In this document: positions 1 through 7,435 of the stretch, one piece after another
How the letters are laid out: each line of letters begins with the position of its first letter
How positions within the stretch are numbered: the stretch's first letter is position 1
Assembly: GCA_011372825.1 (NCBI GenBank)
Contig: DSAK01000167.1
Coordinates: 1-9,197 of the forward strand
Direction: 5' to 3'
DNA from: Campylobacterota bacterium
GTDB taxonomy: Bacteria > Campylobacterota > Campylobacteria > Campylobacterales > Sulfurovaceae
Length of the DNA: 9,197 nt
Translations under genes and position numbers: made by a program
Notes under the pieces: generated by a model
Told to the model about the DNA's origin: nothing
The model's database searches: none
The model's input: the letters and a program-made list of their open reading frames with translations, nothing else

Positions 1-28
1 AGCATATATTTTAAAGACAGGGACATGA

Positions 29-1891
29 ATGAAAAGTTTTGGTTTGGATATTTGGGGCGATAATAATTTTATCATCAAAAACGATACAGTCAATATCAAC
101 TATGGTACCCAACCTTCACTTCTAAATATCACCAATCATATAAGAGAAAAAGGGTATAAGGGTCCAATTCTCTTACGTTTTCCTCACCTCATTAAAAAAC
201 AAATCACTACCCTTTTTGATGCTTTTACTCAAGCTAAAAATGAATTTGAGTACAAAGGGGGTTTTCATGCTGTATTTCCACTCAAAGTAAATCAATTTCC
301 AAACTTCGTATATGAGCTAGTGGAAGTCTCCAATGGGTACAACTACGGGCTAGAAGCAGGTAGTAAAGCAGAACTCATCATTGCCATGGCGTTCACACCG
401 CTTGGTGCACCAATCACTGTCAATGGGTTCAAAGACAAAGAGATGATAGCCCTATGTTTTATTGCAGCTAAAATGGGTCACAATATCACTATTACGATTG
501 AAGGGCTTGGAGAGCTTGAGACAATTATACAAGTTCATGAAGAGTTAAACAAAGATAACAATACACCAATAGTTCCAAAAATAGGTGTTCGCATAAGGCT
601 CCACAGCTCAGGGATTGGTATCTGGGCAAAAAGTGGTGGATACAGCTCCAAATTTGGTCTTACCTCAACAGAGCTTTTAGAGGCTTATGAGATGCTAAAA
701 GAGCATAACTTACTTGAATCGTTGTGGATGATACATTTTCATATTGGCTCACAAATGGGCGATATCGCACCTCTTAAAAAAGCACTAAGAGAGGCTGGAA
801 ATATCTATGCAGAGCTTAAAAAAAGAGGTGTTGATTCATTAAGGGCTATCAATATAGGTGGCGGACTAGCTGTTGAGTATTCGCAACATACACACAACCA
901 AGAGAGAAACTACTCTCTCAAAGAGTTTGCAAACGATGTTATCTACCTTATGCAAGAGATTGCCAAAAGTAAAAATGTCCCTGAGCCTGATATTTTTACC
1001 GAATCTGGTCGTTTTATAGCAGCAAGCCATTCAGTACTCATTGCTCCTGTTTTAGAGCTATTTAGTCAAGAGTATCACGAAAAAAGTTTAAGACTAAAAG
1101 AGCAAAATCCACCTCTTGTTCAAGAGCTTTTTGATTTATATAGTCTTCTCAAGCGAACAAATGCACGCGAATACCTCCATGATGCACTTGACCATATGGA
1201 GAGTTTGCTTACACTTTTTGATTTAGGATATATCGACTTAGAAGATAGATCAAACACCGAAATACTTGTCAACTTGATAATCAAAAAAGCAATCTATCTT
1301 CTCAAAGATGAAGATACCAATGAGTTAAAAAAACTTCAAGATAGGATACAAGAGAGATATTTGGTCAATTTTTCTGTTTTTCAGTCTTTGCCTGACTTGT
1401 GGGGATTGGGTCAACATTTTCCTATTATGCCACTCAATAAACTCGATATCAAACCAACAAATCCAGCTAGTATTTGGGATATCACATGCGATAGCGATGG
1501 GGAGATAGAATTTAAACCAAAAATACCTTTTTATCTCCATGATATTGATGTAGAAAAAGAGGAGTATTTTCTAGCATTTTTCCTCACTGGAGCTTACCAA
1601 GAGGTGCTAGGGATGAGACACAATCTTTTTACCCATCCAACTGAAGCAATTATCAAATTTGACAATGATGGCAATTACTATACAGAGGGTCTCATAGAGT
1701 CACAAAACCTCATAGATATCTTAGATGATTTAGATTATGATACAAATCTCATAGACAAATCTCTCAAATACAAAATTGAAGAATCAACCATGCTCAACAA
1801 AGAAGAGAAACGGGATTTATTAGGGAGACTTTATCTCTATCTAAGTGAAAATAGTTACCTTAAGACCATTCAAGCACTAGAAGAAAAATAG
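29..1891 (+). CDS. speA: Biosynthetic arginine decarboxylase (SpeA), PLP-dependent
   Basis: This enzyme decarboxylates L-arginine to agmatine, the first step of putrescine synthesis by the agmatine route. The 620 aa length fits the large fold-III SpeA family. The N-terminus has the WGDNNFIIK...VNINYG signature. The PLP lysine is K86 in FPLKVNQ, HFHIGSQ lies at 236-242, the phosphate-binding GGG at 277-279 and ESGR at 325-328. A helical insertion spans about 345-450. The catalytic C-terminal motif CDSDG has C487, and GAYQEVLG starts at 521. The start is fixed by a TGA directly before the ATG (26-28), with a weak purine-rich ribosome site (acaggg) near 17-22. TATATT at 5-10 could be a -10 box, but its -35 would lie outside the window. 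cysE follows after 16 nt, so the two are probably co-transcribed. Ornithine or diaminopimelate decarboxylase is unlikely given the length and the C-terminal arginine-decarboxylase region. Confidence 0.96.
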   Translation: MKSFGLDIWGDNNFIIKNDTVNINYGTQPSLLNITNHIREKGYKGPILLRFPHLIKKQITTLFDAFTQAKNEFEYKGGFHAVFPLKVNQFPNFVYELVEVSNGYNYGLEAGSKAELIIAMAFTPLGAPITVNGFKDKEMIALCFIAAKMGHNITITIEGLGELETIIQVHEELNKDNNTPIVPKIGVRIRLHSSGIGIWAKSGGYSSKFGLTSTELLEAYEMLKEHNLLESLWMIHFHIGSQMGDIAPLKKALREAGNIYAELKKRGVDSLRAINIGGGLAVEYSQHTHNQERNYSLKEFANDVIYLMQEIAKSKNVPEPDIFTESGRFIAASHSVLIAPVLELFSQEYHEKSLRLKEQNPPLVQELFDLYSLLKRTNAREYLHDALDHMESLLTLFDLGYIDLEDRSNTEILVNLIIKKAIYLLKDEDTNELKKLQDRIQERYLVNFSVFQSLPDLWGLGQHFPIMPLNKLDIKPTNPASIWDITCDSDGEIEFKPKIPFYLHDIDVEKEEYFLAFFLTGAYQEVLGMRHNLFTHPTEAIIKFDNDGNYYTEGLIESQNLIDILDDLDYDTNLIDKSLKYKIEESTMLNKEEKRDLLGRLYLYLSENSYLKTIQALEEK

Positions 1892-1907
1892 ACCTAAGGA
1901 GAAAATA

Positions 1908-2612
1908 ATGGGGCTTTTTGGACTCATCAAAGAGGATTTTTTTACTGTCAAACAAAACGACCCAGCGCTAAAATCATCATTGGAGTTGTTCTTTAATTAC
2001 CCTGGGTTATGGGCTCTACTTTTTCACAGAATATCCCATGCTTTATATACGCGAAAGGTACCCTATCTTCCAAGACTCATAGCTGCATTTGCGCAATTTC
2101 TCACAGTAATTGACATCCATCCTGGTGCTACAATAGGCAGAAGAGTATTTATAGATCATGGTACTGGTGTGGTTATCGGAGAGACGGCCGTCATCGAGGA
2201 TGACGTACTCATCTATCAACAAGTCACCTTAGGTGGAGTGAGCTTAGCAAAAGGGAAAAGACACCCGACTGTAAAAAAAGGGACTGTAGTGGGTGCTGGA
2301 GCGAAGATACTTGGTAATATCACCATTGGTCCGTATGCAAAAATAGGTGCCAATTCTGTAGTAGTCAAAGATGTCCCCGAAAATTGTACCGCCGTTGGTG
2401 TTCCTGCTAGAATCATAGCAAAAGGGTTTGATAGTAGTCCACTTAGTCACAATAAGATTCCTGATATCACCAAAGAGATGATAAACTACCTCATAAGACG
2501 AATTGCTGTCCTTGAAAAAGCACTTACTACTGGAGACAACACCCATATACTCGAGCAAGATAACGAACTAGAAGAGATTTATGAGGCGTTTATCAAATCT
2601 ATGGAAAGCTAA
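1908..2612 (+). CDS. cysE: Serine O-acetyltransferase CysE
   Basis: CysE acetylates L-serine with acetyl-CoA to O-acetylserine, the committed step of cysteine synthesis in the cytoplasm. The 234 aa protein has a short helical N-terminal domain (about 1-65) and then a left-handed beta-helix of hexapeptide repeats (about 66-170). Catalytic residues equivalent to E. coli Asp143 and His158 are D69 in IDIHPG and H84 in IDHGTG. VIGETAVIEDDV, QVTLGG and the acetyl-CoA-binding GVPAR (164-168) are all present. It is shorter than the 273 aa E. coli enzyme, mainly at the N-terminus, which is common in bacteria. A helical tail (about 186-232) follows the beta-helix and ends in Ser rather than Ile. The start is well supported: TAAGGAG (1895-1901) sits 6 nt before ATG. 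The position 16 nt behind speA suggests one transcript. Serine is also the substrate misincorporated into peptidoglycan precursors that PgeF corrects, but that link is only thematic. Confidence 0.96.
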   Translation: MGLFGLIKEDFFTVKQNDPALKSSLELFFNYPGLWALLFHRISHALYTRKVPYLPRLIAAFAQFLTVIDIHPGATIGRRVFIDHGTGVVIGETAVIEDDVLIYQQVTLGGVSLAKGKRHPTVKKGTVVGAGAKILGNITIGPYAKIGANSVVVKDVPENCTAVGVPARIIAKGFDSSPLSHNKIPDITKEMINYLIRRIAVLEKALTTGDNTHILEQDNELEEIYEAFIKSMES

Positions 2613-2645
2613 ACAAACTTTAACTAAAATTGCAAAAAAGGATAG

Positions 2646-2651
2646 TATAAT
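2646..2651 (+). promoter_or_regulatory. Probable -10 box for the aspartate aminotransferase gene
   Basis: A perfect TATAAT lies in the 72-nt gap after cysE, 33 nt before the next start codon, in an A/T-rich stretch. No convincing -35 is seen at 17 nt: ACTAAA is at the right distance and TTTAAC is too far. This is normal for Campylobacterota housekeeping promoters, which rely on the -10 and upstream A/T tracts. An AAAAAGG ribosome site (2671-2677) follows, 7 nt before ATG. The gene therefore probably has its own promoter in addition to any readthrough from speA-cysE. Confidence 0.55.
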
Positions 2652-2684
2652 TTTATATACATTTCCTAACAAAAAGGTTTATTT

Positions 2685-3857
2685 ATGCTCTCTAAACGGA
2701 TACAGGCACTATCGCCATCTCTGACAATAGCTATTGCAACACTTGCAAAAGAGCTTAAGACTTCTGGCAAAGATGTACTAAGCTTTTCTGCTGGTGAACC
2801 AGATTTTGATACTCCGCAAAAGATAAAACAAGAGGCGATAAAAGCAATCAATGAGGGCTTCACACGATACACTCCTGTAGCAGGAATACCAGAATTGCTT
2901 GAAGCTGTGAGTGCTAAACTCAAAAGAGAAAATAATCTTGATTATTTACCAAATCAAATCATCACAAGCAATGGTGCAAAGCAATCGTTGTTTAACCTAT
3001 TTCAAGCAGTGATTAATGATGGCGATGAAGTCATCATCCCTGCGCCTTATTGGGTTACTTATCCTGAAGTAGTAATATATAGTGGTGGCGTACCGGTGAT
3101 CGTCAATACTGATGAGAAAAATAGCTTCAAGATGACGGCAAATGAACTAAGAGATGCCATTACTGATAAAACAAAAATGGTAGTGCTAACCTCCCCTTCA
3201 AATCCAACAGGTTGTGTTTATAGCAAAAATGAACTCGAAGAAATTGCTGAAGTTCTCAAAGGTACGAATATCCTAGTAGCAAGTGATGAAATGTACGAAA
3301 AATTGATATACAATGCGACATTTACCTCTGTTGCTAGTATAAGCGAAGATATGTTTGAAAGAACGATCACTATCAACGGACTTAGCAAATCTGTTGCTAT
3401 GACTGGGTGGAGATTTGGCTATCTTGCGACACCAAAAAAAGAGCTTATTAGTGCAATGAACAAGCTCCAAAGTCAAAGCACCTCCAATATCAATTCTATC
3501 ACACAAAAAGCTGCGATTATCGCACTAAATGGTGAAGTTGATAGTGATATCGAGCAGATGCGAAGAGCATTTGAAGCTAGAGCGGCAGAAGCCGCTAGAT
3601 TGTTTAACGAGATAGATGGGATGAGTGTTATAAAACCACAAGGGGCATTTTATCTTTTTGTCAATATCAAAAACATTTCAAACGACTCTATAGCTTTTTG
3701 TAAAGAGCTCTTAAATGAAACTGGAGTTGCTGTTGTTCCAGGGATTGGTTTTGGTAGCGAAGGGTATTTCCGTTTCTCATTTGCCTCCGATATGACAACT
3801 ATCCAAGAGGGTATCAGACGAATTAAAAAATTTGTTACTACTAAATACTCTAAATAA
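2685..3857 (+). CDS. aspB: Class I-beta aspartate aminotransferase
   Basis: This PLP enzyme interconverts aspartate and 2-oxoglutarate with oxaloacetate and glutamate. At 390 aa it has the usual length and closely resembles the I-beta subgroup (Thermus/Bacillus type) along its whole length. SAGEPDFDTP occurs near 35-44. The Thermus-like AKQSLFNLF at 98-106 (K99) is a region tied to acidic-substrate recognition. Also present are APYWVTYPE, the SPSNPTG motif with N173, D201 and Y204 in SDEMYE, and the Schiff-base lysine K235 in GLSKSVAMTGWR. The substrate-carboxylate arginine is R363 in FRFSFA. An AAAAAGG ribosome site stands 7 nt before ATG. Some members of the subgroup also transaminate prephenate, which cannot be excluded here. 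The gene is also called aspC in related genomes. Aspartate is the source of the aspartate semialdehyde used by the carboxyspermidine enzyme encoded at 5445-6635. The 3' end faces dedA, with 20 nt between stops. Confidence 0.93.
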   Translation: MLSKRIQALSPSLTIAIATLAKELKTSGKDVLSFSAGEPDFDTPQKIKQEAIKAINEGFTRYTPVAGIPELLEAVSAKLKRENNLDYLPNQIITSNGAKQSLFNLFQAVINDGDEVIIPAPYWVTYPEVVIYSGGVPVIVNTDEKNSFKMTANELRDAITDKTKMVVLTSPSNPTGCVYSKNELEEIAEVLKGTNILVASDEMYEKLIYNATFTSVASISEDMFERTITINGLSKSVAMTGWRFGYLATPKKELISAMNKLQSQSTSNINSITQKAAIIALNGEVDSDIEQMRRAFEARAAEAARLFNEIDGMSVIKPQGAFYLFVNIKNISNDSIAFCKELLNETGVAVVPGIGFGSEGYFRFSFASDMTTIQEGIRRIKKFVTTKYSK

Positions 3858-3862
3858 ACAAC

Positions 3863-3894
3863 CAACTAAACGAGATACTATTTTCGCTTAGTTG
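3863..3894. terminator. Possible bidirectional hairpin between convergent genes
   Basis: An inverted repeat pairs CAACTAAACG (3863-3872) with CGCTTAGTTG (3885-3894). Nine of ten positions pair, around a 12-nt loop. It sits exactly where the aminotransferase and dedA transcripts meet, and its right arm lies in the last codons of dedA. The stem is AT-rich and there is no clean T-run on either side, only TTTATTTA on the leftward side, so termination would be weak. Termination is inferred from position and symmetry. Confidence 0.4.
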
Positions 3895-4438
3895 CCCTCT
3901 CCATGAGGTACCATACCCCTCCTAATAGCGAGAAAAGTATAAGTGGAGCAATCCATGGTTTGTCACTTATGTGATTGAATATATTTGTTATAAAACCGCT
4001 TGCATAGTATCCGCCTAATCCTATTACGAAAACAAAAATAATCGAGGCGAAGAAATTTAAAATCCCAAATTTTACAAATGAGTATTTAGACAATCCCATT
4101 GTCAATGGAATAAGTGTTTTGATACCATAGAGAAATTTTTGAACAAATACGGCTATATCTCCGTATTTGCGAAAAAGTAGTGTCGAAAAAGCTATCTTTC
4201 GTTGATGCTTTTGGAAGTAGTGCTTTACACTCTCGCGTTGGTATCTAGCAAGATAGAACAAAAACATATCACCTAAAAAATTTGAAACTGTCGCTATGGT
4301 TAGTGCGATACCCAAATCTATCTTGCCAAGTGCTGCAAATACTCCTGCAGCTGCCACTATAACCAAAGAGCCACCAAATGCAAAAAAAGCAATAGCTATA
4401 TATCCCCATGTCTCAAGTGAATCCAAAGCAAATTCCAA
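3878..4438 (-). CDS. DedA-family inner-membrane protein (TTG start)
   Basis: This is a 186 aa polytopic membrane protein of the DedA/SNARE-associated (VTT) family. Members are linked to lipid-carrier flipping, proton-motive-force balance and envelope stress. Hydrophobic segments lie at about 12-36, 42-62 (containing the conserved LGD, D57), 105-118, 122-148 and 161-178. The ARYQRE motif after D57 and QKFLYGIKTLIPLTMG at 100-115 are the family core. In E. coli YqjA the second motif carries two essential arginines six residues apart. Here the matching positions look like K101 and K107. The start is a TTG at 4438: AGAAGGAG (complement of 4444-4451) precedes it by 5 nt, no ATG occurs before residue 58, and starting there would remove the first membrane segments. 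The gene is divergent from the permease at 4496 and convergent with the aminotransferase. The exact substrate cannot be told from sequence. Confidence 0.85.
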   Translation of the reverse strand: MEFALDSLETWGYIAIAFFAFGGSLVIVAAAGVFAALGKIDLGIALTIATVSNFLGDMFLFYLARYQRESVKHYFQKHQRKIAFSTLLFRKYGDIAVFVQKFLYGIKTLIPLTMGLSKYSFVKFGILNFFASIIFVFVIGLGGYYASGFITNIFNHISDKPWIAPLILFSLLGGVWYLMERATKRK

Positions 4439-4495
4439 AATTTCTCCTTCTTTTTATCTATGTAATGATATCAAAAATATGATATATTTCGTCTC
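4439..4495. promoter_or_regulatory. Shared divergent control region of dedA and the AEC permease gene
   Basis: The 57-nt gap must hold both start signals. For dedA, the ribosome site AGAAGGAG is on the minus strand at 4451-4444. For the permease, TATGAT (4478-4483) is the best -10 candidate. The sequence also contains ATGATAT twice, 14 nt apart (4465-4471 and 4479-4485), and the perfect palindrome TGATATCA (4466-4473). These could be operator half-sites, but in such AT-rich sequence chance is a fair alternative. Confidence 0.4.
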
Positions 4496-5410
4496 ATGCT
4501 TACAATTCTTATTTCTATTCTTTTTGTTTATGTTTTTATCATTTTGGGTTTTGTCTCAAAAATGGTATTCAAAGAAGAGATGAACACAAAGACACTCACC
4601 ATTTTATCTGTATATTTTTTCCAGCCTTTTGTCGCCCTTTGGGGATTTACCTCAGCCCCTCTTAAGAGTGAGCATCTAAGTGTAGCTTTGATATATATGG
4701 TTGTAATAGTTTTAACTCTTGTGCCTATCTATCTTATAGGGAAAAAAATCTTTACAGACCCCAAAGAGCTATCAATTTTTACAATTGCTGGCTTTGTTGG
4801 AAATACAGGCAATATTGGTATCCCATTGGGTATCGCTCTATTTGGTCAAGAGAGTGTTATCTATACTACCACAATCAATCTAGCAAATGTATTTGTTGTC
4901 TATATAATTGGTGTTTATATCTATTCTAGAGGCAAGCTAGATATCAGAGCCTCTTTACTAAATATCCTAAAAATACCCATCATCCCTATCTCTCTTTTTG
5001 CCATAGCCCTTAATCTATCTGATATCAAGCTTCACCACCAAATCATAGAATTTATCAAAATTGGAGCTTATGGTGGTATCGCCTTGCAACTCTTTTTGCT
5101 TGGTGTGTTTTTATACCGTAACAACATCAAAGAAAGCAGCAAGAAACTCATTTTTGCAGTTCTTGGACAAAAATTTCTCCTCTTACCTCTTGTTGGAGCT
5201 TTTATACTCTCTTTTAGCTCATTAGATTTATTGGTCAAAGCAATCATTGTGATGCAACTATCCACGCCACTAGCAGTTGCAAATATCAATTTAGCTTCGC
5301 TATATGATTGCAAACCACATACTATAACGTCTTTAATTGTTATCTCTACGGTACTTTTTTTACCTATACTTTTTGGTCTGATTTACATCATAAATACTAT
5401 CTATTTATGA
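4496..5410 (+). CDS. AEC-family (auxin efflux carrier-like) permease
   Basis: This 304 aa integral membrane protein has about ten hydrophobic segments, evenly spread from residue 3 to 302 in two five-helix halves. The family signature GNTGNIGIPLGIALFG lies at 102-117, where the N/G/P-rich unwound helix is expected. The second-half counterpart, STPLAVANINLASLYDCKP, lies at 256-274. Bacterial AEC proteins export or import small organic anions such as malate or malonate, or amino acids. The substrate here cannot be inferred. Position just before a polyamine enzyme gene is suggestive but not evidence. No ribosome site is visible before ATG 4496 (the preceding bases are ttcgtctc), and the best -10 box would put the transcript start only a few nt upstream. 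The first helix fits the family N-terminus, so this start is still preferred. The next internal ATG (residue 23, M of SKMVF) would remove that helix. Confidence 0.88.
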   Translation: MLTILISILFVYVFIILGFVSKMVFKEEMNTKTLTILSVYFFQPFVALWGFTSAPLKSEHLSVALIYMVVIVLTLVPIYLIGKKIFTDPKELSIFTIAGFVGNTGNIGIPLGIALFGQESVIYTTTINLANVFVVYIIGVYIYSRGKLDIRASLLNILKIPIIPISLFAIALNLSDIKLHHQIIEFIKIGAYGGIALQLFLLGVFLYRNNIKESSKKLIFAVLGQKFLLLPLVGAFILSFSSLDLLVKAIIVMQLSTPLAVANINLASLYDCKPHTITSLIVISTVLFLPILFGLIYIINTIYL

Positions 5411-5416
5411 TAAAAT
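5408..5416 (+). promoter_or_regulatory. Possible -10 box overlapping the permease stop codon
   Basis: TGATAAAAT spans the TGA stop of the permease gene and contains TAAAAT (5411-5416). A transcript starting near 5423 would have a leader of about 22 nt that includes AAAAGGA (5433-5439), 5 nt before the ATG of the dehydrogenase gene. No -35 consensus is obvious. The downstream gene could instead be read through from the permease gene. Confidence 0.4.
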
Positions 5417-5444
5417 CACCCAAAGAAAACCCAAAAGGATACAA

Positions 5445-6635
5445 ATGGTAAAACGAACTCTTATAATTGGTGCTGGTGGCGTAGGAAATGTAGTTGCTTT
5501 TAAGTGTGCGATGAATAGTGATACTTTTGGCGAAATCACACTAGCTAGCAGAACCATTAGCAAGTGCGAAGAGATAGCCAAAAATGTCAAAGAAAAAGTT
5601 GGTATCACCATAGGTGTAGCAAGCGTAGATGCCGATGATACAAATGAAGTAATCAAACTTATCGAAAAAACAAAAGCCGACATTGTTATCAATGTAGCAC
5701 TCCCCTATCAAGACCTAACCATTATGGATGCTTGTATAGCAACAAAAACACACTATCTTGACACAGCAAACTATGAACATCCAGACACTGCCAAATTTGA
5801 ATACAAAGAGCAATGGGCAAAAGATAGTGCTTTTAGAGAAGCAAATGCCATGGCGCTTTTAGGAAGTGGTTTTGACCCTGGGGCAACAAATGTTTTTTGT
5901 GCCTATGCACAGAAGCACTATTTTGACGAGATTCATACCATCGATATACTTGATTGTAATGCCGGAGACCATGGCTACCCTTTTGCAACCAACTTCAATC
6001 CAGAGATAAACCTAAGAGAAGTGAGTGCCAAAGGGAGATACTGGGAAAATGGAGAGTGGATAGAGACGAAACCTATGGAGATAATGCAAGTTTGGGACTA
6101 TCCAGAAGTTGGCAAAAGAGATAGTTATCTCCTATATCATGAAGAGATGGAAAGTCTAGTCAAGCATATCAAAGGGCTTAAGAGAATACGCTTTTTTATG
6201 ACTTTTAGTCAAAGCTACCTAACTCATATGAGGTGCTTAGAAAATGTCGGTATGCTTGGTATAAAAGAGGTTGAACACAAGGGGATGAAGATAGTGCCTA
6301 TTGAGTTTCTCAAAACCCTACTTCCAGATCCAGCAAGCCTAGGACCACGAACAAAAGGGAAAACAAATATCGGCATAGTTGCCGAAGGTATCAAAGATGG
6401 TAAAAAACGCAAAATCTATATTTATCAAGTCAAAGACCATGAAGAGTGTTATGCTGAGGTACTCAGTCAGGGGGTAAGCTACACCACTGGAGTTCCTGCT
6501 ATGATAGGAGCAAAACTGATACTTGATGGAGTATGGAGTGGTGCTGGAGTATGGAACATCGAACAATTCGATCCCGATCCATTTATGGAGCTACTAAACA
6601 CCCAAGGACTTCCATGGCAAGTCAAAGAGCTATAA
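5445..6635 (+). CDS. Carboxynorspermidine/carboxyspermidine synthase (dehydrogenase)
   Basis: The predicted reaction is NADPH-dependent condensation of L-aspartate semialdehyde with putrescine (giving carboxyspermidine) or diaminopropane (giving carboxynorspermidine). NspC then decarboxylates the product to spermidine or norspermidine. The 396 aa protein has a Rossmann N-terminus with GAGGVG at 9-14 and ASRT at 34-37 after the second beta strand. Characteristic blocks of the CASDH/CANSDH group of the saccharopine-dehydrogenase fold are GFDPG (142-146), NFNPEINLRE (183-192), a Trp/Glu-rich region (198-225) and GVWSGAGVWNIEQFDPDPF (362-380). The last block distinguishes it from true lysine-pathway saccharopine dehydrogenases. 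AAAAGGA sits 5 nt before ATG. Campylobacter jejuni is known to use this alternative spermidine pathway. Together with speA at the left end, the window encodes an early and a late step, but no decarboxylase nspC and no agmatine-processing genes. The choice of diamine is not visible. Confidence 0.9.
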   Translation: MVKRTLIIGAGGVGNVVAFKCAMNSDTFGEITLASRTISKCEEIAKNVKEKVGITIGVASVDADDTNEVIKLIEKTKADIVINVALPYQDLTIMDACIATKTHYLDTANYEHPDTAKFEYKEQWAKDSAFREANAMALLGSGFDPGATNVFCAYAQKHYFDEIHTIDILDCNAGDHGYPFATNFNPEINLREVSAKGRYWENGEWIETKPMEIMQVWDYPEVGKRDSYLLYHEEMESLVKHIKGLKRIRFFMTFSQSYLTHMRCLENVGMLGIKEVEHKGMKIVPIEFLKTLLPDPASLGPRTKGKTNIGIVAEGIKDGKKRKIYIYQVKDHEECYAEVLSQGVSYTTGVPAMIGAKLILDGVWSGAGVWNIEQFDPDPFMELLNTQGLPWQVKEL

Positions 6636-6685
6636 AACCTATCTAATGTGCGATATATTTGAGTATACTATTACACTAAAAAACA
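6636..6685. other. Convergent gap between the dehydrogenase and pgeF genes
   Basis: These 50 nt separate two facing stop codons. They contain the 8-nt palindrome AGTATACT (6662-6669) but no GC-rich hairpin with a T-run, so no recognisable terminator serves either gene. Confidence 0.5.
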
Positions 6686-7435
6686 TTACCTTAGGCCAAT
6701 TATGCTCAAAAATCTACCACTACACCCTCTCTCTTTGCGAAAAGAGAAAAATTTATCATTATCACAAGAGGTGCAAAGACTCAAAACCTCAATCGACTCC
6801 TTTTTAAGCCCCGCTTTGATGAGTTGATTTTGATTTACCCTTTTTAAATCAAGCATATATTTACCGTTACTTGTTTCTACCTTGAACTCGTCATCAAAAT
6901 TTGCCCCTACATCATCTCCCACTTCATAGCAACACACCCCTATGGATGGACCAATACCAGCAACAATATCACTAGTTCTACATCCAAAAGCTGTTATCAT
7001 TTTATCTACAGCTTTTGTGATGATACCATCTCTTGTCCCACGCCAACCAGCATGTATGGCCGCTACTACTTGCCTTGTATCATCATAGAGGAGTATAGGG
7101 ACACAATCAGCACTCATTACCCCGATAAGGATATTTTTTTTATTTGTTATTAGTCCATCGCAATCATCAATTGCACTTTTACCTGAGTCCCATCCTTTGG
7201 ATTCGTTTTGTTCTATTATAATTATATTGCTTGAGTGTGTTTGATTTGCTAAGACCACATCAAAATCACTTACACCTAGCTTTTTAAGGAGCTTTTGCCT
7301 GTTTTGTAAAACCTTTTTTTGTGGCTCTCCTGTATGCAAAGCCACACTTCCTCGTAGTGGCAAGGTGGTATTTTTTTGGGTTATAGCATGCAAACATCTA
7401 TCTTCAAATATATCAAAATGACACAACTTCACCAT
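6686..7435 (-). CDS. pgeF: Peptidoglycan editing factor PgeF (YfiH/laccase-domain protein)
   Basis: This is a 249 aa Cu-oxidase_4 (DUF152/YfiH) protein. Family members were first called polyphenol oxidases. In E. coli the protein is known to hydrolyse misassembled UDP-MurNAc-L-Ser, removing serine inserted in place of alanine in cell-wall precursors. The metal-binding/catalytic triad is present: H67 in NQTHS, C111 in SADCVPILL and H128 in AIHAGWRGT. DCDGLIT (91-97), GPSIGVCCYEVG (162-173) and the late CTSC (221-224) complete the family pattern. The N-terminus is shorter than usual. An AAAGGAG ribosome site (complement of 7438-7444) leaves only 2 nt before the ATG, so the adjacent GTG (7432) or TTG (7426) may be the real start; the difference is one to three residues. 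The gene is divergent from rodA, 50 nt away. Both act on peptidoglycan, which supports the PgeF reading over a detoxifying oxidase. Confidence 0.92.
   Translation of the reverse strand: MVKLCHFDIFEDRCLHAITQKNTTLPLRGSVALHTGEPQKKVLQNRQKLLKKLGVSDFDVVLANQTHSSNIIIIEQNESKGWDSGKSAIDDCDGLITNKKNILIGVMSADCVPILLYDDTRQVVAAIHAGWRGTRDGIITKAVDKMITAFGCRTSDIVAGIGPSIGVCCYEVGDDVGANFDDEFKVETSNGKYMLDLKRVNQNQLIKAGLKKESIEVLSLCTSCDNDKFFSFRKERGCSGRFLSIIGLR

Noticed and set aside
2244..2558. 104-codon leftward open frame inside cysE
   Set aside because: It is antisense to the conserved hexapeptide-repeat region of cysE, with no ribosome site or recognisable protein features.
4296..4583. Rightward open frame across the dedA/permease divergent region
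   Set aside because: Most of it is antisense to dedA and it overlaps the start of the permease gene in another frame. The composition (Ala/Lys/Pro-rich, then a hydrophobic tail) is that of a shadow frame.
5445..6635. Calling the dehydrogenase a lysine-pathway saccharopine dehydrogenase
   Set aside because: It shares the fold, but the blocks NFNPEINLRE and GVWSGAGVWNIEQFDPDPF match the carboxynorspermidine/carboxyspermidine synthase group. Polyamine context in the window agrees.
6662..6669. Palindrome AGTATACT between convergent genes
   Set aside because: It is too short and AT-rich to be a terminator stem, with no T-run. Eight-base palindromes are expected by chance.
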